Positions 8,389-17,375 of a stretch of DNA of 64,000 bases are shown in pieces. The stretch's first letter is position 1. The number at the start of each line of letters is the position of its first letter. Below the pieces are notes generated by a model, which had not been told where the DNA came from, made no database searches, and saw only the letters and a list, made by a program, of their open reading frames with translations. A program made the translations under genes and the position numbers. The DNA is from Herminiimonas arsenitoxidans (GTDB lineage: Bacteria > Pseudomonadota > Gammaproteobacteria > Burkholderiales > Burkholderiaceae_D), in contig NZ_LT671418.1 in the NCBI RefSeq assembly GCF_900130075.1, positions 2,232,001 through 2,296,000 on the forward strand, written 5' to 3'.

Positions 8389-9545
8389 TGCCCAGCCTCT
8401 TCTACATTTTCCGCAGGAGCAGGTTCTTCATCAACCGGATTAACGTTGAAAATCAATCTGTTGAATGCTGAAAAATCCAGATTTCCATTCTCAAGTGACA
8501 TATATTCGACATTTTTATAGATACCAAAATATTTTTTCATGTTGACTAGCTCTAAAGCATTGAAACAGCAAATATAGACTTTGAGACTTCGATTCGATAG
8601 AGATCGCCTAACGAGATTTAATATGTGCTCATCTGCGAAAGAAAATCCAAAAGTTATAAGCACAGCATTCGTTTTTTCAAGCTCATAACTCAAAAGCCTA
8701 AGCATTTGATAGTAGTGTTCTTCAAATACAGTTTCGTGGAATTTCCATTTAGTTGGATTCACAATCGGTAGCTTTTTATACTCTAACCAAAAGTTTTCTA
8801 TTTCTTCAGGAGTGAGATCGCCTTCAGGAAGGTCATCAACATTACTATTTATGTCCATTAGACGCTCAGAGAACGGACGCAATTTAGCTAGAGTATCTAG
8901 AGATATTATTTCTGCATTCACTGTTGGAGAGTAATCAACCTGAATGCTCGCATCGTTTTTTTTCCAATAAACGGAGCCATGGAGATGTATAAGATTGATC
9001 TGCGGAATTCCATGATGGCTCCTCTCGAAAACACCAGTTTGACAAAGGAAGCTATTAAAATTTTTGGCTTGAAGAATCCTTCGCCCAAATCCTCGAGTTC
9101 CATCATTCAGCACAAAATCATCGGTTTCTGCTTGGAGTACGCTATCAGCGACATGCGCTAAACAGCCATCATAGTTAGTTGTAAAGACGTTGCACCGTTT
9201 ATCCATTGGTTTACGATGTTGAAGTATTTCAATGACGGTTTTGATAAAGTCGGCATAATTCTCCACCACCTTCCGTTTGTTCTCATCAGCAACCGTAGCC
9301 GTTAGCGAAAAACTGATTACCGGCTGGATGCACGTTACGTAGTAATGCATAAACAGCAGAGTCAATCGCATTTCGTCTTTAGATTGATCGTAGTGTGTGG
9401 CAAGTGTCTCTATTGTTTGTGGGGTTGAGTCCGCTGCTTTTACATTCAATGCAAGTGTCGGAAATAATCCGTAAGAAGCTCCGGCACCCAATAGAAAATT
9501 TAGGTCTTTGTCGTACACATCACTGATAGCAATTCTCTGTTCCAT
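8385..9545 (-). CDS. SIR2-domain protein of a SIR2-HerA defence pair
   Basis: 386 residues with a defence-type SIR2 (SIR2_2-like) NAD-binding fold. GAGASYG at 20-26 is the nucleotide loop. TTNYD contains Asn124 and Asp126, and HGS contains His189, the expected catalytic positions for NAD hydrolysis. FGFSFADEHIL near residue 310 is the conserved late SIR2 motif. No membrane segment. First gene of the minus-strand pair, overlapping herA by 4 nt. In characterised systems SIR2-HerA assembles as a large complex with NADase and sometimes nuclease activity, causing abortive infection. All key residues look intact, so it should be active. Confidence 0.9.
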   Translation of the reverse strand: MEQRIAISDVYDKDLNFLLGAGASYGLFPTLALNVKAADSTPQTIETLATHYDQSKDEMRLTLLFMHYYVTCIQPVISFSLTATVADENKRKVVENYADFIKTVIEILQHRKPMDKRCNVFTTNYDGCLAHVADSVLQAETDDFVLNDGTRGFGRRILQAKNFNSFLCQTGVFERSHHGIPQINLIHLHGSVYWKKNDASIQVDYSPTVNAEIISLDTLAKLRPFSERLMDINSNVDDLPEGDLTPEEIENFWLEYKKLPIVNPTKWKFHETVFEEHYYQMLRLLSYELEKTNAVLITFGFSFADEHILNLVRRSLSNRSLKVYICCFNALELVNMKKYFGIYKNVEYMSLENGNLDFSAFNRLIFNVNPVDEEPAPAENVEEAGQ

Positions 9546-9805
9546 AATTTCCCTCGTCCCATTTGCAAGTCTTTACAGGCATATAAAAAAATTTATCAAC
9601 ACACGGTTGGCGTGCAAGTTCAGATGCTATCTATACTGATGTCAACCATACAAATTTGTAATTACAACCTAGCTTATCCATCCTATATATATGGGATGGG
9701 CGAGGCAAAAAAGGTTAAATATCGAAACATAAATCAAAATTTATGACCACGACACACAGCTGATCGCCCTTAAGGCTCTAAACTGATAGTCATTGAAATG
9801 TCACG
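9546..9805. promoter_or_regulatory. Divergent control region between SIR2 and the Mrr-like gene
   Basis: 260 bp separating two divergent genes. It holds a 22-bp near-palindrome at 9678-9699 (CCATCC, then TATATATATG, then GGATGG), about 130 nt from the SIR2 start and 105 nt from the nuclease start. It could be a shared operator or an alternating TATA promoter core. No regulator gene lies directly beside it. Confidence 0.4.
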
Positions 9806-11044
9806 GTGACACAACCAATTAAAAAATTGACTACTAACAAACATGAATTATTAGGTGGAGTGCCACAATGGACAGACAGTGCGCTCATAGCAGAGATCAA
9901 AAGAATTCGAGATGCTATTCGTAAATGGGCGAAATCTCATGACCTCTGGTTTGATTGCGGCTTTACAAGCCATCTCGATCATGTAGATTGTGAGCCACCA
10001 GATCCACCTATCGTCACCTTACTGACATGTGACGGTGGTCTATATTCAGTCTTAAGCGGAGAAGATCCAGAAGGCTTAGAACGTGAATTTAGTGCTTTGC
10101 TCGATACACTTGGCTATCACTATGAAAATATCGACGGCGTTACGATAGCGATTTATGCTGCAGATCCTTTAGCCTCCACAGCCTTTAAGGATTTTTTTCA
10201 TTGGCAATGGGTCTGCAGTCTAGTAAAGCTAGATACTGCCGACGTTTATCATGAGCTCTACAGTCACTTTGCTCGACGGCCAGATGATCTTCACAGACTT
10301 CATTGGCGCGATTTCGAAATTCTTCTCTTTCGTATTTTTCAAAATCAAGGGTTTGAAGCCGTACTTGGACCTGGACGTGGCGATAATGGGATCGACCTTC
10401 GACTTTGGCAACGCAATCCCATCGGCGACATCCTTACTCTAGTTCAAGCAAAGTGTTATGCCAAAAAAAATAAAATCAACCTCACTGAAGTTGCCGCTCT
10501 ATATGGAATCGGCCAGATTGAGCACGCGGATAATACATTATTCGTAACTACATCGAGCTATGCACCGGTCGCTCGCCGTTTTGCTGCTCGAACTTCGGGG
10601 TCATTACAATTAGCAGAAAGAAATGACATTGCTCAATGGTGCTCACGCGCGACAGCGGGCATTATTGCGGACAAATCGTCTCTTGTTTCCCCTGCATCAG
10701 TACAACGTATTATTGACGATGTTGCGGGACGAAAAGATTCTCGAATAGTCCATGCAAGCTATGGGCGAAATATGATCTTTAATAACTTTGCATTGGTAAT
10801 AAAAGAGACTCAACATGCAGCCCTTCTAATGAAAATTGCAAATCGTATAGTTTCACATGATGGCTACGAGCAAAGTGGATTTGTAGTTCCGATCATTGAC
10901 GGGACGACTGCTTCACGTTTTAACGGTGACACGGTATTCCGCGCTAAGCGTAGTACTAAAAACGGTCAAGTTTCGTACTGGGATGGTGAAAATCTTTACC
11001 AAGTTTGGGACGGAAAACAGCAATACTTTAGTTTCCTAGACTAG
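9806..11044 (+). CDS. Mrr-like restriction endonuclease domain protein
   Basis: 412 residues, probably starting at GTG 9806; the ATG at 9798 is out of frame and quickly stopped. The middle carries a PD-(D/E)XK nuclease of the Mrr_cat type: DFEILLFRIFQNQGF, then GRGDNGIDLRL with Asp193 and Asp197, then LVQAKCY with Gln214 and Lys216. The N-terminal 150 residues and C-terminal 150 residues are not recognised; the C-terminal part may be a target-sensing domain. Mrr-like proteins cut modified or foreign DNA. It is divergent from SIR2-HerA and convergent with the recombinase operon. It may be a third part of that system or an independent defence gene; the sequence cannot decide. Confidence 0.82.
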   Translation: MTQPIKKLTTNKHELLGGVPQWTDSALIAEIKRIRDAIRKWAKSHDLWFDCGFTSHLDHVDCEPPDPPIVTLLTCDGGLYSVLSGEDPEGLEREFSALLDTLGYHYENIDGVTIAIYAADPLASTAFKDFFHWQWVCSLVKLDTADVYHELYSHFARRPDDLHRLHWRDFEILLFRIFQNQGFEAVLGPGRGDNGIDLRLWQRNPIGDILTLVQAKCYAKKNKINLTEVAALYGIGQIEHADNTLFVTTSSYAPVARRFAARTSGSLQLAERNDIAQWCSRATAGIIADKSSLVSPASVQRIIDDVAGRKDSRIVHASYGRNMIFNNFALVIKETQHAALLMKIANRIVSHDGYEQSGFVVPIIDGTTASRFNGDTVFRAKRSTKNGQVSYWDGENLYQVWDGKQQYFSFLD

Positions 11045-11093
11045 AGCTGTTGGCAACTTTAACCACATTAAATTTCCTAGAGGCAGCACGATT

Positions 11094-11453
11094 TCAACTG
11101 GCTTTTTTTTGTCCATTTTTAGAGTGCGGCAGAAACAATTTTATGTTGTCTAGTTCTGCTTTCAATTCTAGGCATACATAAAGCAACGCCTTATTTCTCA
11201 GTTCATAATCCTTTTGTAGTCGTACGCTATGGCTAATTGAGGCATCTGATTTTTTTCTTGGTATTTCGCGCTCTTGTCGGCTTTTCTTGATCTTATCTAT
11301 GAGTTCGGGATGATGCGTATAAACACTAGATCGATTGACCTTTGCAATTCGGCAAATGCAGCTTACGGTTAAAGGAGAGCGGGGATTGTCTTCAAGTAAA
11401 AATTTAATTGCTGTACTTATTTTTTCCGCCACACTTAATTCTTCATTTTTCAT
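11094..11453 (-). CDS. TnpC-like small HTH / coiled-coil protein
   Basis: 119 residues, last gene of the recombinase operon, overlapping the preceding recombinase gene by 11 nt. The first half has a helix-turn-helix (LTVSCICRIAKVNRSSVYTH), the second a charged linker and a helix likely to form a coiled coil (ALLYVCLELKAELDNIKLFL). Size, position and layout match TnpC of Tn554 (125 residues), which assists and orients transposition. It could also act as a regulator of the operon. Assignment is by context and layout rather than clear sequence identity. Confidence 0.7.
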   Translation of the reverse strand: MKNEELSVAEKISTAIKFLLEDNPRSPLTVSCICRIAKVNRSSVYTHHPELIDKIKKSRQEREIPRKKSDASISHSVRLQKDYELRNKALLYVCLELKAELDNIKLFLPHSKNGQKKAS

Positions 11454-13272
11454 TTTGAGATTCCACTGAAGGTTTTTTCTCTGAAAATTTGGACTTATTT
11501 AGATTTGAAAGCACTTGCTTCGTCTTGCTAAATCTCTGAATCGCTATTTCCCGCGTTTGCTCTGGCAAAGCATCATTCCCCAAGAAATCTTCTTCTCTCA
11601 AATATCGGCTCTCCCACCAAGACCTATGTTTTTCTGTAACCACAAAATTTGAACACGTAGAACAAACCTCCGGAGATCTTTGTACAGGGTTAGGTTCCTT
11701 TTCGCTGCCGCGACAAGCAGATAAGGCCTGCGAATATACACAGTACCCCCAATCACAAGGCGCTAATTTCACTCCTTTTTCAATTAGTTCATCCACAATA
11801 GAGTCCAAAGTTTTTCGTCCCCGAAATGACGCGCCTGATCGCTCACCATAGATTCCTTTAAGAGCCTGGCTTGCACCTCCACCTATATTGGTGGAGCTAA
11901 GAATGTCCATCAGGCCAGCAACCAGATCCTTGCGTCCTTCTTCAGAAATCAATTTTTCCAATTCGATATCAGAACCGACGTAAGCACCATCAGTAACCGC
12001 CCGGTGCACATGACCAAAATGATGTGATAGCGCTTCTAGTGTTCGCTTATCTCTTAACACCACAAAACGTGCAAAAGTTTTCCTGGCTGCATGTGGATGC
12101 AACCGAACCGATTCAGACATTTTTTCTCGGAATGGAGCTCTAGCAAAATCGTTAATCCGTTTTTTCACCAATGCTGGATTAAATCGCCTGATTTTTTTCT
12201 GTAAATTACCTGCCATACAAGCATTTTTTGTGCTTACCAGAAGCGCGGATTCAGAGCCTGATTTTCGCTTGGATTTGTTCATATTTTCCAACAAATTAAT
12301 GACCGTAACCACGCTCTCAGTAATAGCCCACGTCCTTTCACGACCATCGTTTTTTGCTGCAATTCCTTTGAGATAATAGCTAACGTCACCAAAGGAATCT
12401 TTTTTTTCGAGTAAGCATCCGACATTTAATCTTGTAATTTCTCGAAGTCTCATCCCAACTAAAAACAAGATAATGATGAGACATGCTCCCTCCAAAGTTC
12501 GACAGGCTTTTTCAAAGACAAATTTCGCCGCCTTTTCCTCCATCTTTAATTGACTTCTTAAATTATCAAATTTTTGATCACTATCAAAAGAACTAAACAC
12601 TGTTCTCTTCGCAGCATTCTTCTTCGCATTTGAAATCCCCACATGACGTTTGACTTTCGCCGATACTTGGTCTGAAATATTGACTAGGTACCATCCATAT
12701 TCTGATGCCCATTGAATTGAATCTTTTATCAATGGCAATGCCACGGACTCGTCAAGAGCTTTCCATGGCATGGCTTGACGTATAGGCACTATGGAATCCA
12801 ATGGGAGAATGGCGGGATCTATTTTGAGTGGAGATGTGTATTCATTTCGGAGACTCCACATTTGTTGGAAGAGATTCTTGTATGCCTTGTGGGATGAAAT
12901 ACTTGAACTCTTCTTCTTACTTTCTGGCGATGGACTATAAGCAATGTAATCCATCAGATCTTGGGAGGACAACTGTCCAAATCGCCAAATATCTCTACTT
13001 GTCATCCAATGAACCAAACGGCTTATATGAAAAAACCAGTTACAAACCGTGCCGCTTGAGACACTCAATCCACGCGTAATTCGAGGCATAAGAATCATCG
13101 CCATCAGCAAGCCCTTACAACTTTTTCTTAAATATTCTCTTTGATACTTTGTCCCTATTTCATCTTGAAATAGATCCTGCCAATTTACTGAATGAGTCTC
13201 TCCGTCAAAAAGTTCGTTTGGCTTCAATACCCACTTTGACCTTCCTAGATGATGAATCAAGTTCTTATTCAT
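11443..13272 (-). CDS. Tyrosine recombinase, TnpB-like, with C-terminal Cys cluster
   Basis: 609 residues. The catalytic domain holds the expected positions: the first Arg in LVGMRLREI, His and Arg in HPHAARKTF, a later His in FGHVHRAV and the Tyr in DGAYVGSD. The C-terminal 120 residues carry a cysteine cluster (CDWGYC, then SACRG, then CSTCSNF) that probably binds zinc, as in the long recombinase of Tn554-like elements. It starts 3 nt after the stop of the second recombinase. Length resembles Tn554 TnpB (630). All three recombinases are probably needed together for integration and excision, as in known trios. Confidence 0.85.
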   Translation of the reverse strand: MNKNLIHHLGRSKWVLKPNELFDGETHSVNWQDLFQDEIGTKYQREYLRKSCKGLLMAMILMPRITRGLSVSSGTVCNWFFHISRLVHWMTSRDIWRFGQLSSQDLMDYIAYSPSPESKKKSSSISSHKAYKNLFQQMWSLRNEYTSPLKIDPAILPLDSIVPIRQAMPWKALDESVALPLIKDSIQWASEYGWYLVNISDQVSAKVKRHVGISNAKKNAAKRTVFSSFDSDQKFDNLRSQLKMEEKAAKFVFEKACRTLEGACLIIILFLVGMRLREITRLNVGCLLEKKDSFGDVSYYLKGIAAKNDGRERTWAITESVVTVINLLENMNKSKRKSGSESALLVSTKNACMAGNLQKKIRRFNPALVKKRINDFARAPFREKMSESVRLHPHAARKTFARFVVLRDKRTLEALSHHFGHVHRAVTDGAYVGSDIELEKLISEEGRKDLVAGLMDILSSTNIGGGASQALKGIYGERSGASFRGRKTLDSIVDELIEKGVKLAPCDWGYCVYSQALSACRGSEKEPNPVQRSPEVCSTCSNFVVTEKHRSWWESRYLREEDFLGNDALPEQTREIAIQRFSKTKQVLSNLNKSKFSEKKPSVESQNEK

Positions 13273-13275
13273 TTT

Positions 13276-14949
13276 TTACTCAATCCAAGGAATTAACGCA
13301 GAATTACTCAAAGTCAGCGCCCGCTCTTTTACTTTTTTATCTATTGCTGGAATCAATTCATTCTGAAGAATTAGATATGTAGATTCATAAAGTGCTTTAT
13401 ATCTTTGCCACCATCCTTCAGTCGTAGCTCTTGCTCGAGCTACATTTAATGCCTCATATGCATCTAATAATCTGGCCGCGGTTTTAACGTCATCGAGCGG
13501 TATCAAAGCGCCAGGACAAGTTGCGCACTTCATGAATTGTTTACAAAGCGAACCAGGCTTGCTACCGCTCGCAATACCGTTATAAGGATCCTTACATCTA
13601 AATCCAAAAACTGTGTCGGCACCATTAGTTACAGCATCAGCAATCAAAAATGTCTGAGTGTCTTGTGAAGGTTTTCTCAAACTTATGCGAACAAGTTCAC
13701 CTTGAAATTTTCTAATTACTTGATCATGTTTCTCGGCAAGGTCGTCGGTGTCGGTATAGATAGCAGTTGTACCCAATGACATGTGATTCAATCTGGATTT
13801 CGCACTCTCCATTGAGCCCCCGGCTCGATGATGTGCGACCGCTCCTGATGCACGAAGACTTCTTAAGGTGAATTGAGGCAACTGATTACGCTTGATAAAT
13901 GAATGTAACTGCAAGTTTAGATTACTCAATCCGAACCTTCCAAAGGTTCCCCCTCGACAGCGCGTAAGAAATAAATACTTTTGCTCCCACTCTGCGCAAC
14001 GCAAACGGCTCGAAGCCGTCAGCTCCATGAGTAGTCTAATAATAGAAGGGGAACTCCACTTTTTTCCAGTAGGAAAATCAACGCGTTGCTCTTTTCTACT
14101 ACGTCCTTTTTCCCATTTCAGATTTTCAAGGTCATTCCTCAAAGGGTGCGGCGAGATGCAGTCTTGCTCCAATCGAAGGATCGCTTCAGGATTGCCGCTC
14201 GTTTGGATAAGAATCGCAAGATAAAATGGAAATACGCATTCGCTGGACAGCCAAAGCAACTTGTTAAGTTTCACAATTCCACCGAACTCGTCAACTAGTC
14301 TGATGTTCTTCCGATTTTTTCTGCATACTGCATATTCAGGAATATCTCCGCAACCTTGATCTAATAACTGGAGGAGATAAGATGCTTTGCGTCGCTCATC
14401 CGAATCTCGTACTTCACCTGCAAAGAGACGCTTGCCGAATGCGATATTTGCTTCTACCACTTCAATTTCTGCATAGCAGGCTGACAATATATTTTTTAAT
14501 GCATCTCCATCTATAGTCTTCTGCTTCATCGGCAATGGCACAAAAATACGTGGAACTATAAAACCCGTCTCTTTATGTAGTATTCCCGGAACGTTTCTCC
14601 TGCACCAAGCAAGCAAAGAAGTAACCATCAACATCGTATTTTTGGCCGCATGTACTTTGTAATTAATTACAAGCCAGTCTCTAAATGAATGCAGAATATT
14701 TTTAGGAAGAGGTCTTATTAGTTCCAAGCGTTCTTCTATCAAAAATACGCTAAATTTTTTCAATGCTAGAAAGGCCTGCCTTTTCGTTGATAACGCGGTA
14801 TGCCCCAAATGAGCCAAGATCGCCCGCTTAAAAGCCAAGGATATATCTGACGGCAGTTCCAAATGACCTATGTCCAGCACGACAATGTCTCCGCCTTCGA
14901 CTCTAAATTGCAGAATGAGCGATTCATTGCTGACATCCATATTTTTCAT
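13276..14949 (-). CDS. Tyrosine-recombinase-like protein with altered active site
   Basis: 557 residues. GGAG lies 7 nt before ATG 14949, and the start overlaps the stop of the first recombinase (ATGA). The recombinase fold is suggested by TLRSLRASGAVAHH, LNHMSLGTTAIYTDTD and the candidate Tyr within AIYTD. The box-I arginine is replaced: where TGMR is expected it has TSGNPEAI. The box-II His is an Arg (RSLR). It may therefore be catalytically weak or structural. The C-terminal part has a Cys cluster (FRCKD, SLCKQF, KCATCPG) like the third recombinase. Such degenerate members are known in recombinase trios, but the exact role here is inference. Confidence 0.8.
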   Translation of the reverse strand: MKNMDVSNESLILQFRVEGGDIVVLDIGHLELPSDISLAFKRAILAHLGHTALSTKRQAFLALKKFSVFLIEERLELIRPLPKNILHSFRDWLVINYKVHAAKNTMLMVTSLLAWCRRNVPGILHKETGFIVPRIFVPLPMKQKTIDGDALKNILSACYAEIEVVEANIAFGKRLFAGEVRDSDERRKASYLLQLLDQGCGDIPEYAVCRKNRKNIRLVDEFGGIVKLNKLLWLSSECVFPFYLAILIQTSGNPEAILRLEQDCISPHPLRNDLENLKWEKGRSRKEQRVDFPTGKKWSSPSIIRLLMELTASSRLRCAEWEQKYLFLTRCRGGTFGRFGLSNLNLQLHSFIKRNQLPQFTLRSLRASGAVAHHRAGGSMESAKSRLNHMSLGTTAIYTDTDDLAEKHDQVIRKFQGELVRISLRKPSQDTQTFLIADAVTNGADTVFGFRCKDPYNGIASGSKPGSLCKQFMKCATCPGALIPLDDVKTAARLLDAYEALNVARARATTEGWWQRYKALYESTYLILQNELIPAIDKKVKERALTLSNSALIPWIE

Positions 14950-16127
14950 AGCGACGCTCCATATAAATAGTCCAGCGCGGTAATCACAGACGCTGAAGAA
15001 GTTTCCATGGCTTGCAAGTAGATTTCTGTAGTCACACTGTTCGAGTGCCCCAGTAAAACCTGCAACGTTTTTAAGCTATTTAGTTCCTCACCCTGAGCAT
15101 TGCTATGTTCAAGAAGACTCATGACGTGCACGGCAAAAGTATGACGGAGATGATGTAGCGTTGCGCTACATCCGATTTGGTCGGCACTTTTTCTGAATCT
15201 CTTCGTGAGCGAAGCTCTTGAGATTGGAAAATTCCTTTTGTTCAAAAATACATAATTTTCGAAATCTACTTGCGGTGAACCTCTTTCCATCAGACAGTAC
15301 CAGTTAGTCTCTTCGACTAACGCAACCGGAACATGTACAGTCTGTTCTCTCGCTCCTTTGCGAAGTATTGAGATTCGCACTAGGCCGTCTGAGGCATTGT
15401 CTATTTGATTTTGCGACGGTAAATCGCTTATTCGCAGATTGCACACTTCACTTCTGCGCATCCCCGTTACTACACACCACCTCAGCATCAGCCTGTATGG
15501 CGATGGGGTAATCAAACATATTTGTCGGATCTCGTCATGCGACAAGGCTTGGGGCATACGTTGAATAACATTTGGCATCAAGGGCATCGCTCGCCTCAAC
15601 CGATTAGATCGCCATGCCGTTGAGTGTCCTATTCGTTGATCAACCAGCAAATATTCGCCAAAGGGGGATCGCATACGTCCTGTGCGTTGCCCCCACGAAT
15701 GAAAGCTAGTTACGACTGCCATTCGTTGGTTTGCAGTAGCACTGGAGTATTTTCTTCGTCCGCCACTTGTCACTTGGTTAACGATATAGGATCGATAAAT
15801 GCCGAACGTCTCTTCAGTCACATCTATTAACAGTACCCGATTAAGAAATAGAAACGCTAGCCATGGCAAAATACTCTCAGCATACGTACGAACAGTGTCA
15901 CCCGTTCTGCTCCTACTTCTCAATGAGATATCTGCGAGGAATTGAGTAGGCTCCCATATAGGCACCCCTTTCTTGTCCGTTATAACTGCAATAAGGGGCA
16001 AGTCAAAATAGCGGGGTGGAATACTTAGATTCGCATCTAGACCAGCTAACTCTAGTGCCGCAACAAAAGAAAATAGCTGTTCACGTGGCTTGATCTGCAC
16101 CATTTCGAACGGTTTTATTTCTTCCAT
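14946..16127 (-). CDS. Tyrosine recombinase, TnpA-like, first gene of the trio
   Basis: 393 residues from ATG 16127, chosen because GGGGAGG lies 6-7 nt upstream. A longer in-frame start at 16283 would begin inside comM and is unlikely. N-terminal SAM-like DNA-binding half (about 50-170), then the catalytic domain with a full set: Arg224 (TGMRRSEV), His325 and Arg328 (HHLRHTFA), His361 (LLGHSNS) and nucleophile Tyr370 (TEIYLQA). Its start is 98 nt inside the right end of the element, so its promoter must lie in the end itself or in comM antisense. It is the likely main strand-exchange enzyme. Confidence 0.93.
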   Translation of the reverse strand: MEEIKPFEMVQIKPREQLFSFVAALELAGLDANLSIPPRYFDLPLIAVITDKKGVPIWEPTQFLADISLRSRSRTGDTVRTYAESILPWLAFLFLNRVLLIDVTEETFGIYRSYIVNQVTSGGRRKYSSATANQRMAVVTSFHSWGQRTGRMRSPFGEYLLVDQRIGHSTAWRSNRLRRAMPLMPNVIQRMPQALSHDEIRQICLITPSPYRLMLRWCVVTGMRRSEVCNLRISDLPSQNQIDNASDGLVRISILRKGAREQTVHVPVALVEETNWYCLMERGSPQVDFENYVFLNKRNFPISRASLTKRFRKSADQIGCSATLHHLRHTFAVHVMSLLEHSNAQGEELNSLKTLQVLLGHSNSVTTEIYLQAMETSSASVITALDYLYGASL

Positions 16128-16219
16128 AATCGCCTCCCCGACTTGCCTCGTTAAGCCATCTTTGAGCTTAGCAGCTGATATGGGAAAACGATGGACAACA
16201 TACAAATTCGGGTGCCTTA

Positions 16220-16225
16220 TGCCCG
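16220..16225 (+). repeat. Right junction hexamer TGCCCG
   Basis: Second copy of the hexamer at the element-comM joint. Downstream bases (AATTCAGCCGC) continue comM exactly where the left part stops. Outside the hexamer the two element ends (TTAGGTGAC on the left, TAAGGCACC read inward from the right) show only weak similarity. Confidence 0.85.
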
Positions 16226-16812
16226 AATTCAGCCGCACAGTACTGGAAGTATTACGCGAACCGCTGGAGTCAGGGCAAATCACAATCTCACGCGCAGCGC
16301 GGCAGGCGGACTTCCCCGCGCAATTCCAATTGATTGCAGCGATGAATCCCTGCCCATGCGGTTACCTGGGACATCCATCAAATAAATGTCGCTGCACGCC
16401 TGATCTGATCACACGCTACCAAGGAAAAATCTCCGGCCCTTTGCTCGATCGCATAGATATGCAAATTCAAGTTGGCGCACTGCCACATGAAGACTTGCTC
16501 AAGCAATCCAATGGCGAACCATCCGCACACATCGCGCAACGTGTAGCACACGCCTCATCTCGGCAAAGTGCACGTCAAGGCAAAAACAATAATCTATTGT
16601 CCAGCAGCGAGATAGAACATCATTGCAAACCCGATGATGCTGGCGAACAATTGCTGCGCACTGCAATGACTCGCCTTAACTGGTCGGCGCGTGCTTATCA
16701 TCGCGTATTGAAGGTTGCTCGCACCATTGCCGATCTGGCCGATGCGCCAGTGATTGGGCACGCCCATGTGGCAGAAGCGATTCAATATAGACGCGCCTTG
16801 CGTGAGCAGTGA
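16226..16812 (+). pseudogene. comM: comM 3' part, separated from its start
   Basis: C-terminal 195 codons of comM. It begins in the middle of the LPEF segment after Walker B and carries FSRTVLEVLREPLESG, the NPCPCGYLGHP motif with zinc-binding-type cysteines, the arginine-containing LLDRIDMQIQV segment and the Mg-chelatase C-terminal helical domain to EAIQYRRAL. It has no start codon or ribosome site of its own in frame with good support, so it is probably silent while the element is in place. Reading frame and sequence look undamaged, which argues for a recent or reversible insertion. Confidence 0.93.
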
Positions 16813-17051
16813 ACGGGCATTCGTAAGATCATCCACGGCAGCATTGCGAATGAGCAACACTGACATGTCACTGGCATGGGAATTGCTAATTCAGAGATCT
16901 AGAACAAGTAACAGAAGGCCGTCATTAATCACGACGCCTTCGTTCCAACAAGTTTGCGTGATGACGTTGCCGGTCGATATTCTTCCCTTTTATCGATCGG
17001 CAATCGAGCGCTTTATGTTTTGCTTTTTAAGGTCAGAGATACGTCGCGCAC

Positions 17052-17339
17052 TCAGCGTGCTTCAACAATTTCCGGCTCACCGTTTGGATAAGGATGCAGG
17101 CAATACTCCTTGCCAGTCTTGCCCTTCATGTGTGGCTGCGGCCAAGTACCGCGAATACGGTACAGAATATTTGCTGAGAAAAGCACAGGGCCTTCAACGA
17201 TCTTCGGTTTTTTCAAGCCGCTCTTTTGCAGACAAGCTTTAGCTGTTGCGCTGTACAACTCATCCCACGCTGCAGGTGTAGAGGCGATTGCTGGTGCTGT
17301 GATTACAGCAAGAATACCGAGTAGAAAAATATGACGCAT
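17052..17339 (-). CDS. Small periplasmic hypothetical protein
   Basis: 95 residues. GAGGAG lies 8 nt before the ATG. A signal peptide (RHIFLLGILAVITAPAIAS) is followed by a compact domain with two Cys (KACLQKSG and KEYCLHPY), which may form a disulphide, and the motif YRIRGTWPQPHMKG. Not assigned to a named family. It lies 36 nt downstream of another small minus-strand gene and may share a transcript with it and the Xni-like gene. Confidence 0.75.
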   Translation of the reverse strand: MRHIFLLGILAVITAPAIASTPAAWDELYSATAKACLQKSGLKKPKIVEGPVLFSANILYRIRGTWPQPHMKGKTGKEYCLHPYPNGEPEIVEAR

Positions 17340-17375
17340 GTCTCTTACTCCTCAAGTCATCCAACGTGGGAAAAA

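Larger units (their letters stand above)
4227..16225. mobile_element. 12.0 kb Tn554-like defence element inserted in comM
   Basis: An insertion of 11,999 bp, counting one copy of the TGCCCG hexamer. Its sequence is visibly more AT-rich than the flanking core genome. It encodes three tyrosine-recombinase-like proteins and a small HTH/coiled-coil protein in one minus-strand operon at the right end (11094-16127), as in Tn554 (TnpA, TnpB, TnpC) and RIT elements. I found no convincing terminal inverted repeats, which also fits Tn554-type site-specific transposons. The cargo is SIR2-HerA, an Mrr-like nuclease, and a left-end group of small genes. Insertion splits comM immediately after its Walker B motif, a strongly conserved coding stretch and so a stable target. 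Confidence 0.9.

Noticed and set aside
4227..16225. Terminal inverted repeats of the element
   Set aside because: TTAGGTGAC and TAAGGCACC match at only about 5 of 9 positions, no better than chance; recombinase trios do not need them.
16128..16283. Longer start for the first recombinase, reaching into comM
   Set aside because: The extension lies partly in comM antisense and has no ribosome site, while ATG 16127 has GGGGAGG at proper spacing.
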